Positions 26,772 to 36,579 of a stretch of DNA of 64,000 nt are shown here, piece by piece (position 1 is the first letter of the stretch; each line of letters starts with the position of its first letter). Source of the stretch: Sporomusaceae bacterium FL31 (GTDB lineage Bacteria; Bacillota; Negativicutes; DSM-1736; Dendrosporobacteraceae); assembly GCA_003990955.1 (NCBI GenBank), contig BIFV01000006.1:84036-148035 (forward strand), written 5' to 3'. A model generated the notes under the pieces. The model saw nothing but the letters and a program-made list of their open reading frames with translations. It was not told where the DNA came from and ran no database searches. The position numbers were made by a program, and so were the translations under genes.

Positions 26772-26912
26772 AGCTTGTCAATTCTCCTCCCAAAGCACTA
26801 GAATTTCCTTGTTATTGGCGAGCAGATGTAATTGATCCGAAAATATTGTAATTATATTATACCATTATCTAGAAAATAAATATGTTAAATTTTTGCAATA
26901 TAACTTTAACAA

Positions 26913-26966
26913 CAAAAAAAATTGAAATCACCCTCTGCTAATACATAGCTTAGGGCAATTTCAATT
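26913..26966 (-). terminator. Terminator retained behind aminotransferase relic
   Basis: Stem AATTGAAAT-CA-CCCT / AGGG-CA-ATTTCAATT followed on the minus strand by TTTTTTTT. It lies about 20 bp after the stop codon of the relic at 26988. Confidence 0.7.
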
Positions 26967-26987
26967 AAAGATCGCCTGATTGATCAA

Positions 26988-27160
26988 CTAAATGACTTTC
27001 GAACAACTCTGAATGGACTTTTCAAATACTCCAAAGGCAAAAGATAATTGCTCTGCAGTAACAATCAGCGGAGGATGCCAGGTAATACAGTTTCCCGCTG
27101 ACAGCTTAAAGGACAAGCCATTTCCCAGGCAATAGTAAAGCACCGGTTTTCGTTTATTTT
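26988..27160 (-). pseudogene. 3'-terminal remnant of a class III aminotransferase
   Basis: Reading the minus strand towards the stop codon at 26988-26990 gives about 50 residues containing CLGNGLSFKLSAGN, CITWHPPLIVTAEQL and a final helix VFEKSIQSCSKVI. This matches the C-terminal end of PLP-dependent class III aminotransferases (typically GLSFK..GN..TL.PPL.IT.EEL). In-frame TAA upstream and no start codon or Shine-Dalgarno mean the N-terminal ~400 residues are missing. The natural terminator downstream is intact, so a 5' deletion is likely. Not expressed as an enzyme. Confidence 0.6.
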
Positions 27161-28841
<1,681 letters not shown>

Positions 28842-28859
28842 AATCCTTCCTTGCACAAT

Positions 28860-28892
28860 AAGAAACTGCAATCACCAAGATTGCAGTTTCTT
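28860..28892 (+). terminator. Terminator after collagen-like gene
   Basis: 14-bp stem AAGAAACTGCAATC/GATTGCAGTTTCTT with loop ACCAA, followed by TCTCTGTTTT. Confidence 0.85.
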
Positions 28893-28968
28893 TCTCTGTT
28901 TTGCAGGAGTTTATATCCAGTTATGGAACAACGTTATAGAGAATAATTTCATAATAAGGAGGAACAAT

Positions 28969-29724
28969 ATGCGCATCCTACTCATTCTTGTCATTATGCT
29001 ATCAATCAGCGCATCTACGGCATTTGCCCAGATTCGTGGTGAGGTTATTGAGTACAAGCAAGGAACAACCGTACTAGAAGGCTACCTGGCCTATGATGAT
29101 TCCATTAAAGGTAAACGCCCTGGCGTACTTGTCGTCCATGACTGGCTAGGAGTAGGCCCTTATGTAAGAGCCAGAGCTCAACAGCTGGCTAGTCTGGGCT
29201 ATATCGCATTTGCACCAGATATTTACGGAAAAGACATCCGACCAGTCGACAATAAAGAAGCTGCAAAAGTATCCAATGAATTGAAAAACGACCGGATGCT
29301 CCTTCGCTTACGAGTCAATGCGGGGCTGGATATATTGCGTAACCATCCTTTAACTGATCCAGACAAGCTAGGGGCTATCGGCTACTGCTTTGGCGGGATG
29401 ACTGTTCTGGAATTGGCTCGCAGCGGTGCCAACATCGCTGGCGTAGTCAGTTTTCACGGGAATTTAGACACGCCTGCCGATACCAGCAGCATTCATACCA
29501 AAGTTTTAGTCCTGCATGGTGCAGAGGATCCGGTTGTGCCACCAGCCCAAGTAGCTGCCTTTGAGAATGAAATGCGTAAAGCCAATGTTGACTGGCAGCT
29601 CAATGTGTACAGCGGCGCGGCTCATAATTTTACGAATCCAAACTCGCCAGCCTATAACCGCCAGGTTGACAGGCGTTCCTTTGAAGCAATGAAAGCATTC
29701 TTTAGAGAGCTATTTGCTCAATAA
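28969..29724 (+). CDS. Secreted dienelactone hydrolase-family protein
   Basis: 251 residues beginning with a cleavable signal peptide (MRILLILVIMLSISASTAFA, then Q), so it is exported to the periplasm or outside. The mature part is a dienelactone-hydrolase alpha/beta fold. The nucleophile is Cys in GYCFGG near residue 140, the acid is Asp in HGAEDPVVP, and the catalytic His is in SGAAHNFT. The real start is ATG 28969 with AAGGAGG 7 nt upstream; the 50 codons upstream are not translated. Substrate unknown; carboxymethylenebutenolide activity is only one option in this family. It is monocistronic and ends at the palindrome at 29725. Confidence 0.87.
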   Translation: MRILLILVIMLSISASTAFAQIRGEVIEYKQGTTVLEGYLAYDDSIKGKRPGVLVVHDWLGVGPYVRARAQQLASLGYIAFAPDIYGKDIRPVDNKEAAKVSNELKNDRMLLRLRVNAGLDILRNHPLTDPDKLGAIGYCFGGMTVLELARSGANIAGVVSFHGNLDTPADTSSIHTKVLVLHGAEDPVVPPAQVAAFENEMRKANVDWQLNVYSGAAHNFTNPNSPAYNRQVDRRSFEAMKAFFRELFAQ

Positions 29725-29784
29725 ATGCATAAATAAAGCAAGCAAGCAGGTCTATAGACCTGCTTGCTTGCTTTATTTATGCAT
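29725..29784. terminator. 60-bp perfect palindrome between convergent genes
   Basis: A perfect 30+30-bp palindrome with no spacer (arm ATGCATAAATAAAGCAAGCA continuing AGCAGGTCTA) begins on the base after the hydrolase stop codon. It separates convergent genes 28969(+) and 29848(-) and can act as a terminator in both directions. It contains a GCAA/AGCA direct tandem in each arm. Confidence 0.8.
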
Positions 29785-29847
29785 GATAAGCGGGCGTATA
29801 CATCTAATCCCATCAAAACCAGCAATTTTATATTATCCATTTGTCTT

Positions 29848-32010
29848 TCAGTCAGCTTCTGAACAAATGGCCACTTCACAAAGATCCATTTTATTCTGAA
29901 TGAGAACATATTCAATCAACTGAATCGGCAGCAACGGTTTACTATAGTAATATCCTTGATATCGCAAGCAGCCTAGTTGTTTAAGTAGATCGCGCTGTTC
30001 CCGAGTCTCTACATATTCAACGATGGTCTCGATATTCAAGGAGGAACATAATGAAACAATTGAGCTAATAATTTCCTGGCAATTTTTATCCTGAATGATA
30101 TCCCGGCTCAGCATCCCATCAATTTTGAGCGTATCGACAGGAAAGTGCTTGATATAGCGCAAAGACGTATGACCCATACCAAAATCGTCAATGGCGATTC
30201 TGACCCCGTTTGTCCTCAATTTAGTAAGATTATCGTTAGTTACAGAGTCATTGGTAAGGGCAATATTTTCAGTAACCTCAATTTCAAGATCCTGAGGCTG
30301 CAACCGATTACTCGCAAGGGCTGAAAATAATCCATTAATAAACAATGGATCTTGTAATTGAGCGGCAGATACATTGACCGACATGCGAATGCCATCAACC
30401 CCCACACTCTTCCATTGGCTTAGTTGCTGACAAGCAGTATGAATAACCCAGCTGCCAATATTTTGTATGAATCCGGCTTCTTCAGCTATAGCAATAGTCA
30501 ACAGCGGCGGAATTCTTCCATAGAGTTTATGAGACCAACGCAGCAATGCTTCGACACCAACAACACGATTATCCTGGTTAACCTGTGGCTGGTATTCAAG
30601 AAAAAGTTCCCCTTTATCCGCGGCATGCTTCAAATCGTGTACCAGCATTCGGGCTAAAATCCCTGCGCCATCATGTCTGTTCAATAGTTCTTTTCTAAAT
30701 TGAGGAGAAATAGTTTTCGCTTCGTCAAGCAAAATCTTAAAAGCTTTGTTAGTTTCCTCAGCTTTTTGCTTTTCATTTATAAGAACAAAGGGCAGATAGA
30801 TCAGGACACCGATGACAATTTCAAGCAGTTGCAGCCCCACACCACTCCAGGAATTAGTAGCAAGATAACCACTAAACAGCGGCGGAGTAGTCCAGTGAAC
30901 ATTTTGCACAACAATGGCTACCCATCCCATGCTGATTGCCAGATAAGAAACGCAAGTCAGCACGATCGGCACCAGAATAAATGGAATGAAAAAAATTGGA
31001 TTGAGAACAATGGGTAATCCAAAGATGAGTAATTCGTTAATATTAAAGATGGCAGGTGCAACTGACAATCTGCTCAGCCATGCCATATTCCCCCTTCTCG
31101 AACCAAGGAACAGAGCTAACATCAGCGATATTGTCGAGCCTGCACCACCGATTAATACAAAACAATCAAAAAAAGTTTTTGTAAAACCAATTCCTAATTG
31201 ACCATTAACCCCAATAAACTGCTCAACGGACTGAATGTTGGCTAAGTGGATATTCGCTAAGACAGGCTCCATAATATTGTTACCGTGTAACCCGAAAAAC
31301 CATAATAAATGAACCAATAGATTAAAAATAATCATCTCACCCAATGGACTCTGAATAGTTTGAAATAAGCCTTCCAGCAGTGCATAAAAGTGCGTATGGA
31401 GGTCCTGAATATTAGCTGCGGCCGCGCCCATTCTTATGAATGCAAAAACCAAAATAGTTCCGGCTGCCGGAAGAATACAAGCCAATCCCTGAGAAAGAAT
31501 AGGGTCTGCAACATCAGCAAAGTGTCGAATCTTAAACCTTTGGATCGAAAATAACCGCAATAAAATTTCAGCAGAAGTCAGCGCTGCAAATATTGCAAAA
31601 AAAATACCGTTCACTCCCGCCCACCCAAACATTAGACCATTACTTTCCTCGCGACTCAGCGGCAGTATTAACATCATTAGGCAAACAAAGGATACAAGAG
31701 CTACAGTAAGAGAAGAAATTGGGCTGCTGCTCACTTGGTCATAACTCTCAGCTAAGAAATAACTAATTGAAATCACCAGCAAGATTGAGAATCCATTAAG
31801 CGAAGCATCGGTAATAGCTCGCCATAATACGTCCCAATGGGGACCAAAAAGAGCCATCATAAGCTCTTGGTACCACGGGACTGATACATTGGCCAGCATG
31901 GTTGAGAAAGCACCAATGACCACCAATGGCATATTCAACAAAACACCACGGCGTACCGCTGCAACATGGCGCTGATTTGCAATAACAGCTACGATTCCCA
32001 TTATATTCAA
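29848..32010 (-). CDS. PTS EIIC-like membrane domain fused to EAL phosphodiesterase domain
   Basis: About 720 residues. Residues ~1-420 form a polytopic domain like the EIIC of cellobiose/lactose-type PTS permeases: LLVHLLWFFGLHGNNIMEPV is the EIIC signature, with NINELLIFGLPIVLNP further on. Residues ~460-715 form an EAL domain with EALLRW, NVSAAQLQ, EVTEN, DDFGMGHTSL, KIDGML and QGYYYSKPL, so c-di-GMP hydrolysis is expected. No EIIA or EIIB domain is present. It probably senses a sugar through the EIIC part and adjusts c-di-GMP (inference). TTG 32010 is preferred because GAGG lies 8 nt upstream; further TTG (32049) and ATG (32001) starts are possible. Confidence 0.85.
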   Translation of the reverse strand: MNIMGIVAVIANQRHVAAVRRGVLLNMPLVVIGAFSTMLANVSVPWYQELMMALFGPHWDVLWRAITDASLNGFSILLVISISYFLAESYDQVSSSPISSLTVALVSFVCLMMLILPLSREESNGLMFGWAGVNGIFFAIFAALTSAEILLRLFSIQRFKIRHFADVADPILSQGLACILPAAGTILVFAFIRMGAAAANIQDLHTHFYALLEGLFQTIQSPLGEMIIFNLLVHLLWFFGLHGNNIMEPVLANIHLANIQSVEQFIGVNGQLGIGFTKTFFDCFVLIGGAGSTISLMLALFLGSRRGNMAWLSRLSVAPAIFNINELLIFGLPIVLNPIFFIPFILVPIVLTCVSYLAISMGWVAIVVQNVHWTTPPLFSGYLATNSWSGVGLQLLEIVIGVLIYLPFVLINEKQKAEETNKAFKILLDEAKTISPQFRKELLNRHDGAGILARMLVHDLKHAADKGELFLEYQPQVNQDNRVVGVEALLRWSHKLYGRIPPLLTIAIAEEAGFIQNIGSWVIHTACQQLSQWKSVGVDGIRMSVNVSAAQLQDPLFINGLFSALASNRLQPQDLEIEVTENIALTNDSVTNDNLTKLRTNGVRIAIDDFGMGHTSLRYIKHFPVDTLKIDGMLSRDIIQDKNCQEIISSIVSLCSSLNIETIVEYVETREQRDLLKQLGCLRYQGYYYSKPLLPIQLIEYVLIQNKMDLCEVAICSEAD

Positions 32011-32254
32011 ATTCTCTACCTCGCATCCAGCAGTTGTTTCAGTACGCAAAACAGACAGTCAAAAAGTTACTTTAAGTCAATCCATTATGCACATTACATA
32101 CTTACTACAATTACCGTAAAAACAGAAAAATCCTGCAAAAATCCCATAATTCGCATAAACCAGGAAATTACTGCCGATGCCAATGTTTCCAGTTCTAACT
32201 GGCTACCGCCAACCCATACGCCTGCTTCAGCTAGATATTCTAGCGATGATGGAT

Positions 32255-33532
32255 TTAGGCCTCCAGCATGATTTCGAGAATTTCGATATCAGTAGCGCGC
32301 ATCCCTTTGTAGGCAATGCGTCCGACAGCAGCAATGGTTTCTTCCACATCGGCTTTTAAAATGCCGTTACCTGCTTGATAAGCCTTTCCCTCCATAGCCA
32401 ATACATGTGATAAGTAGGAAGCATCCAAACAGGAAGCGATTTTTGCCGCACAGGATGGCTTAGCTCCATCACAGACAATACCCGAAACATTAGCCAGCGT
32501 ATTGGTGATGGTTTGATTAATTTGTTCAAGACTACCGCCTGCAAGATAAGTAATTGCAGCACCACTGGCACAAGCTGCACTAACGGCACCGCAAAAAGCC
32601 GATAAACGACCAATAAATGTTTTCTGATGGATATTCAATAGGTTGGAGAATACCAGCCCCCGATACAAGCTTTCTTCAGACAAGCCTTGCTCCCGGGCAT
32701 ATACAATAACAGGAACAGATGCTGTAATTCCTTGATTGCCACTGCCGGAATTGGTGATGACAGGCAGAATACAGCCACTCATTCTAGCCTCTGAGGCGGC
32801 TGCAGCATAAGCTTTGATCTTATCCAGCACACCTCTGTTATGACCAGTTAGCAGCAAAATACGGCCAATATTGATCCCATAATCTCCGCGCATACCTTCA
32901 TCGGCAATATTCATATTGTACTCCATTTGTCGTGCGAGCAGGCTGCTAACTTTATCTAATGACACGGTGTTGGCAAATTCGTAAATATCCGTTACGGATA
33001 GCCCCTGACGATCGGTGTTACTTCCTGAATTAGGCTCGCGGTCAGCTTCATGCTGATAAACCACTTGGCCATTTCTGGTAATTTTACAGATATGACTATG
33101 ACTGTCTTTAATCTCTACTGTCACCGTTTCTTCTTGCCCCATTACATGTACGATAAGATGCAGATTATTCTCTGTTGACAGCAGCCTTACCTCGCCAAAG
33201 CTCTGATCCAGCAATTCTTTTACAACAGTCCTATGCATTGGAGTTAAAGCAGATAGCACTTCCAGTTTATAATCAGCGTTGCCGCCAACAAGTCCAGCCA
33301 GCATGCTGGCCCGAATGCCCATTAAGCCGCCCGTATAAGGAACAGTTACACTCTTAGCATTTTTCACGATATTGCCGCTGCATTCCACGATTGCATGATC
33401 AGGAAAACAGCCCAAAACCGCTCTGGCCTTAGCCGCTGCATAAGCAATTGCAATGGGTTCAGTGCAGCCTAGCGCTGGAACCAGCTCTTCTTTTAGTATT
33501 TGAATATAACGGTTGCTTTTTTGAGTATTCAT
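32255..33532 (-). CDS. cyuA: L-cysteine desulfidase (CyuA/CdsB, UPF0597 family)
   Basis: 425-residue [4Fe-4S] enzyme of the CyuA/YhaM (UPF0597) family, related to the L-serine dehydratase alpha fold. It degrades L-cysteine to pyruvate, ammonia and sulfide. Motifs are ALGCTEPIAIAYA near residue 24, SGNIVKNAKSV, PVITNSGSGNQGI, SAFCGAVSAACASG, GIVCDGAKPSCAAKIASC and the C-terminal GMRATDIEIL. The Cys-rich clusters fit iron-sulfur binding. ATG 33532 is supported by GGAGGA 10 nt upstream and because the predicted sigma-54 start site (about 33568) lies downstream of the in-frame codon at 33583. It is under the sigma-54 promoter at 33579 and next to a sigma-54 activator gene. Confidence 0.9.
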   Translation of the reverse strand: MNTQKSNRYIQILKEELVPALGCTEPIAIAYAAAKARAVLGCFPDHAIVECSGNIVKNAKSVTVPYTGGLMGIRASMLAGLVGGNADYKLEVLSALTPMHRTVVKELLDQSFGEVRLLSTENNLHLIVHVMGQEETVTVEIKDSHSHICKITRNGQVVYQHEADREPNSGSNTDRQGLSVTDIYEFANTVSLDKVSSLLARQMEYNMNIADEGMRGDYGINIGRILLLTGHNRGVLDKIKAYAAAASEARMSGCILPVITNSGSGNQGITASVPVIVYAREQGLSEESLYRGLVFSNLLNIHQKTFIGRLSAFCGAVSAACASGAAITYLAGGSLEQINQTITNTLANVSGIVCDGAKPSCAAKIASCLDASYLSHVLAMEGKAYQAGNGILKADVEETIAAVGRIAYKGMRATDIEILEIMLEA

Positions 33533-33578
33533 ATGGATAAATTCCTCCGTTAGTTTGAGTGATTTGACATCAACCTTA

Positions 33579-33595
33579 CGCAAGAACTATGCCAG
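33579..33595 (-). promoter_or_regulatory. Sigma-54 promoter of cysteine desulfidase gene
   Basis: Minus strand CTGGCATAGTTCTTGCG has GG-N10-GC spacing and both -24 (TGGCA) and -12 (TTGC) elements. It predicts a start near 33568 and a leader of about 36 nt. Confidence 0.85.
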
Positions 33596-33622
33596 GCTTT
33601 CTAGAACCTTTGCTTGCAGTCA

Positions 33623-33669
33623 AAACCCCTGAGAAATTCGCCTTAATAAGCAGCATTTCTCAGGGGTTT
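33623..33669 (-). terminator. Terminator of the CdsR-like activator gene
   Basis: 15-bp stem AAACCCCTGAGAAAT/ATTTCTCAGGGGTTT, with TTTTG after the stem on the minus strand. It lies between the activator gene and the sigma-54 promoter. Confidence 0.75.
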
Positions 33670-33734
33670 AAAATTTTTGTATTGAGAGAATCAGGATAAA
33701 ACGACAATATTTCGTCAGCACTTGTCTTGCCGCC

Positions 33735-33750
33735 TTCGCAAAACTGCGAA
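33735..33750. promoter_or_regulatory. Candidate enhancer (UAS) palindrome for the sigma-54 activator
   Basis: TTCGCA-AAAC-TGCGAA is a perfect 6-4-6 inverted repeat about 145 bp upstream of the -24 element, the usual distance for enhancer sites. A related half site TTTCGCA is nearby at about 33792. Confidence 0.45.
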
Positions 33751-33843
33751 CAAAAACCTGTTAAGTGTTGCTGCATTTGTACAATCCCTGGTTTCGCAAT
33801 GTAGAAAAGCTATTCTCATTTTTGAGAAAAAGCATTTGGATCC

Positions 33844-35289
33844 TTAGAGTTGATATTTTTCTAGTTTCCGATATAAAGTGGCCAAACTAATCTTCAATCG
33901 TTCTGCCGCCTGTTTTTTATCTGCCAGCGTCGCACCGGATTCAACATAGGTCCTCAACAGTTGCTTTTCATAATCCGCCAATTGCTCATCAAGGCCAGCT
34001 TCGACAGCGCTTTGGCCTTCATTGCTAATCAAATGAGTAGGAAGTTCCTGCAAGGTAAGAACCTCTCCTTTTGCAATGTTGACCATATACTCAATGACAT
34101 GCTCCAGCTGTCTCACATTGCCTGGCCAATAGTAATTCATCAGCCAACGCCGCAGCGCTTCATCCATTTTCAGCGGCCTTGCCTTTAATTCTTTGGTGAA
34201 TTTTATTAAAAAACATTCTATATACAGCGGAATGTCGACTGGCCGCAAGCGCAATGGTGGAATAGTCAGCGGAATAACATTCAGGCGATAATATAAATCT
34301 TCGCGGAACTGTCCTTCTCTCACCATTTTTTCCAAGTCTCTATTGGTGGCTGCAATAATCCGGACATCCAACGACAGTGGCTTGGCCGAACCAACCCGTT
34401 CGACAGACCGCTCTTGAATAACCCGCAATAATTTAGGCTGAAGCGCGATAGGAAGATCGCCAATCTCGTCCAAAAATATCGTACCTTTATCCGCAAGTTC
34501 AAACTTGCCTTTTTTGCCTGCCTTATTGGCACCAGTAAAAGCACCGGACTCATAGCCAAAAAGTTCACTTTCCAATAAATTCGCTGGAATCGACGGACAA
34601 TTTACCACCACAAATGGCTGCTGGCTGCGGGCACTTTCCGCATGAAGCGCTTTGGCTAACAACTCCTTACCAGTGCCGCTTTCTCCCCGTATCAGAATGG
34701 TCGAATTGCTAGTTGCCACTCGCTCTGCTTTCTGCAGGAATTGGATGAAATTTTTATCTCGCCCCAGCATAGTACCAAACACATAGGTCTGATTTACTGT
34801 TTCCAATACTTCCTGAACCTGATTTTGCAGCCGCCATTGATCATCCAGCATGAGCAGCTTGCTTTCAAGCAAACTGCTCATATGCCGAAGAAAAGATAGA
34901 AATTTTTCTGAATTACCTACCAGACGATCTTTCTGTTCAGCAGTAAAGGCGATAACACCAATAACGCCCACAATCTGTCCTTGTTTGCTAATCGGAAAAC
35001 CCATGGTGGCCAGCTCCTGGCAGTAAAAAGAAGTGTCACAGTTTTGGCAGACATTTGTACCATCTTGATCATAAATCAATCCCGGCTGACCACTGGCAAT
35101 GACCTGCCGAAAAAAAGATCCGCAAGGTATCGGTCTGCCGATACTTTCAGCATGAGGACCTGTCCCGCCAATTCTAATACATTCTTCGTCAATGATGGTT
35201 ACAGCTAATTCCAAAACGTCGGTGATGGTTTCCGCATATTCCTGCACAAAAGACTGGATATGTGCGATATTAGAGATGACTGTCTTCAT
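33844..35289 (-). CDS. Sigma-54-dependent activator, CdsR-like
   Basis: 481 residues. The N-terminal ~170 residues form a GAF/PAS-like sensor with a cysteine motif NVCQNCDTSFYCQE (C-x2-C-x5-C) near residue 83. An AAA+ sigma-54 activation domain (about 185-410) has Walker A GESGTGKE, the exact GAFTGA loop and Walker B GTIFLDEIGDLP. A Fis-type HTH (KKQAAERLKISLATLYRKLEKYQL) ends the protein. In C. difficile a sigma-54 activator, CdsR, controls a cysteine desulfidase in response to cysteine; the same pairing is seen here. The cysteine cluster may bind iron, an Fe-S cluster or the ligand (inference). Confidence 0.88.
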   Translation of the reverse strand: MKTVISNIAHIQSFVQEYAETITDVLELAVTIIDEECIRIGGTGPHAESIGRPIPCGSFFRQVIASGQPGLIYDQDGTNVCQNCDTSFYCQELATMGFPISKQGQIVGVIGVIAFTAEQKDRLVGNSEKFLSFLRHMSSLLESKLLMLDDQWRLQNQVQEVLETVNQTYVFGTMLGRDKNFIQFLQKAERVATSNSTILIRGESGTGKELLAKALHAESARSQQPFVVVNCPSIPANLLESELFGYESGAFTGANKAGKKGKFELADKGTIFLDEIGDLPIALQPKLLRVIQERSVERVGSAKPLSLDVRIIAATNRDLEKMVREGQFREDLYYRLNVIPLTIPPLRLRPVDIPLYIECFLIKFTKELKARPLKMDEALRRWLMNYYWPGNVRQLEHVIEYMVNIAKGEVLTLQELPTHLISNEGQSAVEAGLDEQLADYEKQLLRTYVESGATLADKKQAAERLKISLATLYRKLEKYQL

Positions 35290-35420
35290 AATGTTATTCC
35301 ACCTTCGAGTGAGTTGGTACTTGCAAGCCGCTCGCTATATTCCTCTTCATCTTATCATACGAAGGTTATCACGACAATCAATCCAACTGTTGCATACATA
35401 TTAATTGTTTATTACAGGTA

Positions 35421-35440
35421 CATACTAGCATTATAGTATG
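35421..35440. repeat. Inverted repeat in divergent promoter region
   Basis: CATACTA-GCATTA-TAGTATG, a perfect 7-bp inverted repeat 24 nt before the start of the gene at 35464; possible operator or overlap with its -10 region. Confidence 0.35.
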
Positions 35441-35463
35441 AAATCAAGAGGTGTTACCTGATT

Positions 35464-36009
35464 ATGAGCAATCAAACCATCTTCACAGGCCTATTTGCGC
35501 TTTCTTGGTTGACGCTGATTTTTATGAAAAAAGCAGATATCAAGCGTTTCTTTCCTGTAGCCTTATTCGCCACTGTAACCAGTGCCATGATCCTGGAAAT
35601 TGGTATCTCACTAGGGTGGTGGGTATACCCAGTAAAATTCTTTCCTTTCCAAACCATCCCTTATCTGTATGGCCCGATTCCGGTCGCGACTATGTGGCTG
35701 TTTAAATTTACCTATAGGCGATTTTGGCTATACGTAGCCGCTGACGCAGCATTGAACTTGTTCTATACACTGATATTTGAAAATTATTTCCTGGAAAGCC
35801 GGGGGGTAATTCAATTTCAACAGGTTAGTCCCATGCTGGATGTCTTGATGACCTCTATTCTTGGCATTATTCTCTACGCTTATCAAATTTGGCAGGAGGG
35901 TATTTTTGTCTTTTCAGAGAAAGAAAGTGCCTCCACATCCTTTAACCTGCAGCCAGCCTTAAAGCCAGTAAGCGGTAAAGAAGATAATGAAGGCAACGAC
36001 CAGTCATAA
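35464..36009 (+). CDS. CBO0543-family integral membrane protein
   Basis: 181 residues with about four to five membrane helices (SNQTIFTGLFALSWLTLIF, FPVALFATVTSAMILEIGI, PVATMWLFKFTYRRFWLYV, MLDVLMTSILGIILYAYQI) and a short hydrophilic tail. The pattern of aromatic-rich loops such as WWVYPVKFFPFQTIPYLYGP is that of the CBO0543 family of Firmicute membrane proteins, whose function is unknown and which are common in spore formers. AGAGGTG precedes the ATG. It is convergent with a second member of the same family at 36013, only 3 bp away. Confidence 0.7.
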   Translation: MSNQTIFTGLFALSWLTLIFMKKADIKRFFPVALFATVTSAMILEIGISLGWWVYPVKFFPFQTIPYLYGPIPVATMWLFKFTYRRFWLYVAADAALNLFYTLIFENYFLESRGVIQFQQVSPMLDVLMTSILGIILYAYQIWQEGIFVFSEKESASTSFNLQPALKPVSGKEDNEGNDQS

Positions 36010-36012
36010 ATT

Positions 36013-36573
36013 TTATTTTTTACTATATGTTCTGCTTATTGACAGGATCCGCTCCAGTAACCATCTATGGCTAACCGCAATTAGCAAATACAAGGGGAAG
36101 GAATAACTAAACTTCCAGGTGACTACTTGATAAATCCCCATAAACGCCAGCGCAGGTTCAGCAACCCAGGAATAAAGGGCAGCCATTGCCGTCATTGCTA
36201 TAACGTACGTAGACCATTTGGGAGTATATTGATAGATGAGCATATAGGTAATTGGCAGCACAGAATAGTTGATCGGTACCAATTGAGGATACCAGGGAAT
36301 GACCTTATAAGGATAATACCATAGTATCAGGTCGGTCCCGAGTTCGTCCATCCAGGAGGCTGTGGCAAGCACGAACATACCGAACAGACAGATTTCAGTA
36401 AGCCGGTTTTTATCCACCAGACGCCACCACACCGCCCACGGCAAAAAAAGGAGCGCTAGCAGCAGCCACCATTGCCAGGACCACAGAACATCAGTAATCC
36501 ATACCTCTTTTCTGAAATGACTAAACAGCTCATGCATACCGAGAATTTGACGGGCGGAATCCGGAACTAACAT
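36013..36573 (-). CDS. CBO0543-family integral membrane protein (second copy)
   Basis: 186 residues and about five hydrophobic segments (WWLLLALLFLPWAVWW, EICLFGMFVLATASWMDEL, PINYSVLPITYMLIYQYTP, YVIAMTAMAALYSWVAEP, SYSFPLYLLIAVSHRWLLE). The loop LILWYYPYKVIPWYPQLVP corresponds to WWVYPVKFFPFQTIPYLYG in the neighbouring copy. Function unknown. Its Shine-Dalgarno AAGGAG is formed by the last codons of the upstream gene at 36580 (6-bp gap), so the two are translationally linked. Confidence 0.7.
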   Translation of the reverse strand: MLVPDSARQILGMHELFSHFRKEVWITDVLWSWQWWLLLALLFLPWAVWWRLVDKNRLTEICLFGMFVLATASWMDELGTDLILWYYPYKVIPWYPQLVPINYSVLPITYMLIYQYTPKWSTYVIAMTAMAALYSWVAEPALAFMGIYQVVTWKFSYSFPLYLLIAVSHRWLLERILSISRTYSKK

Positions 36574-36579
36574 CTTACA

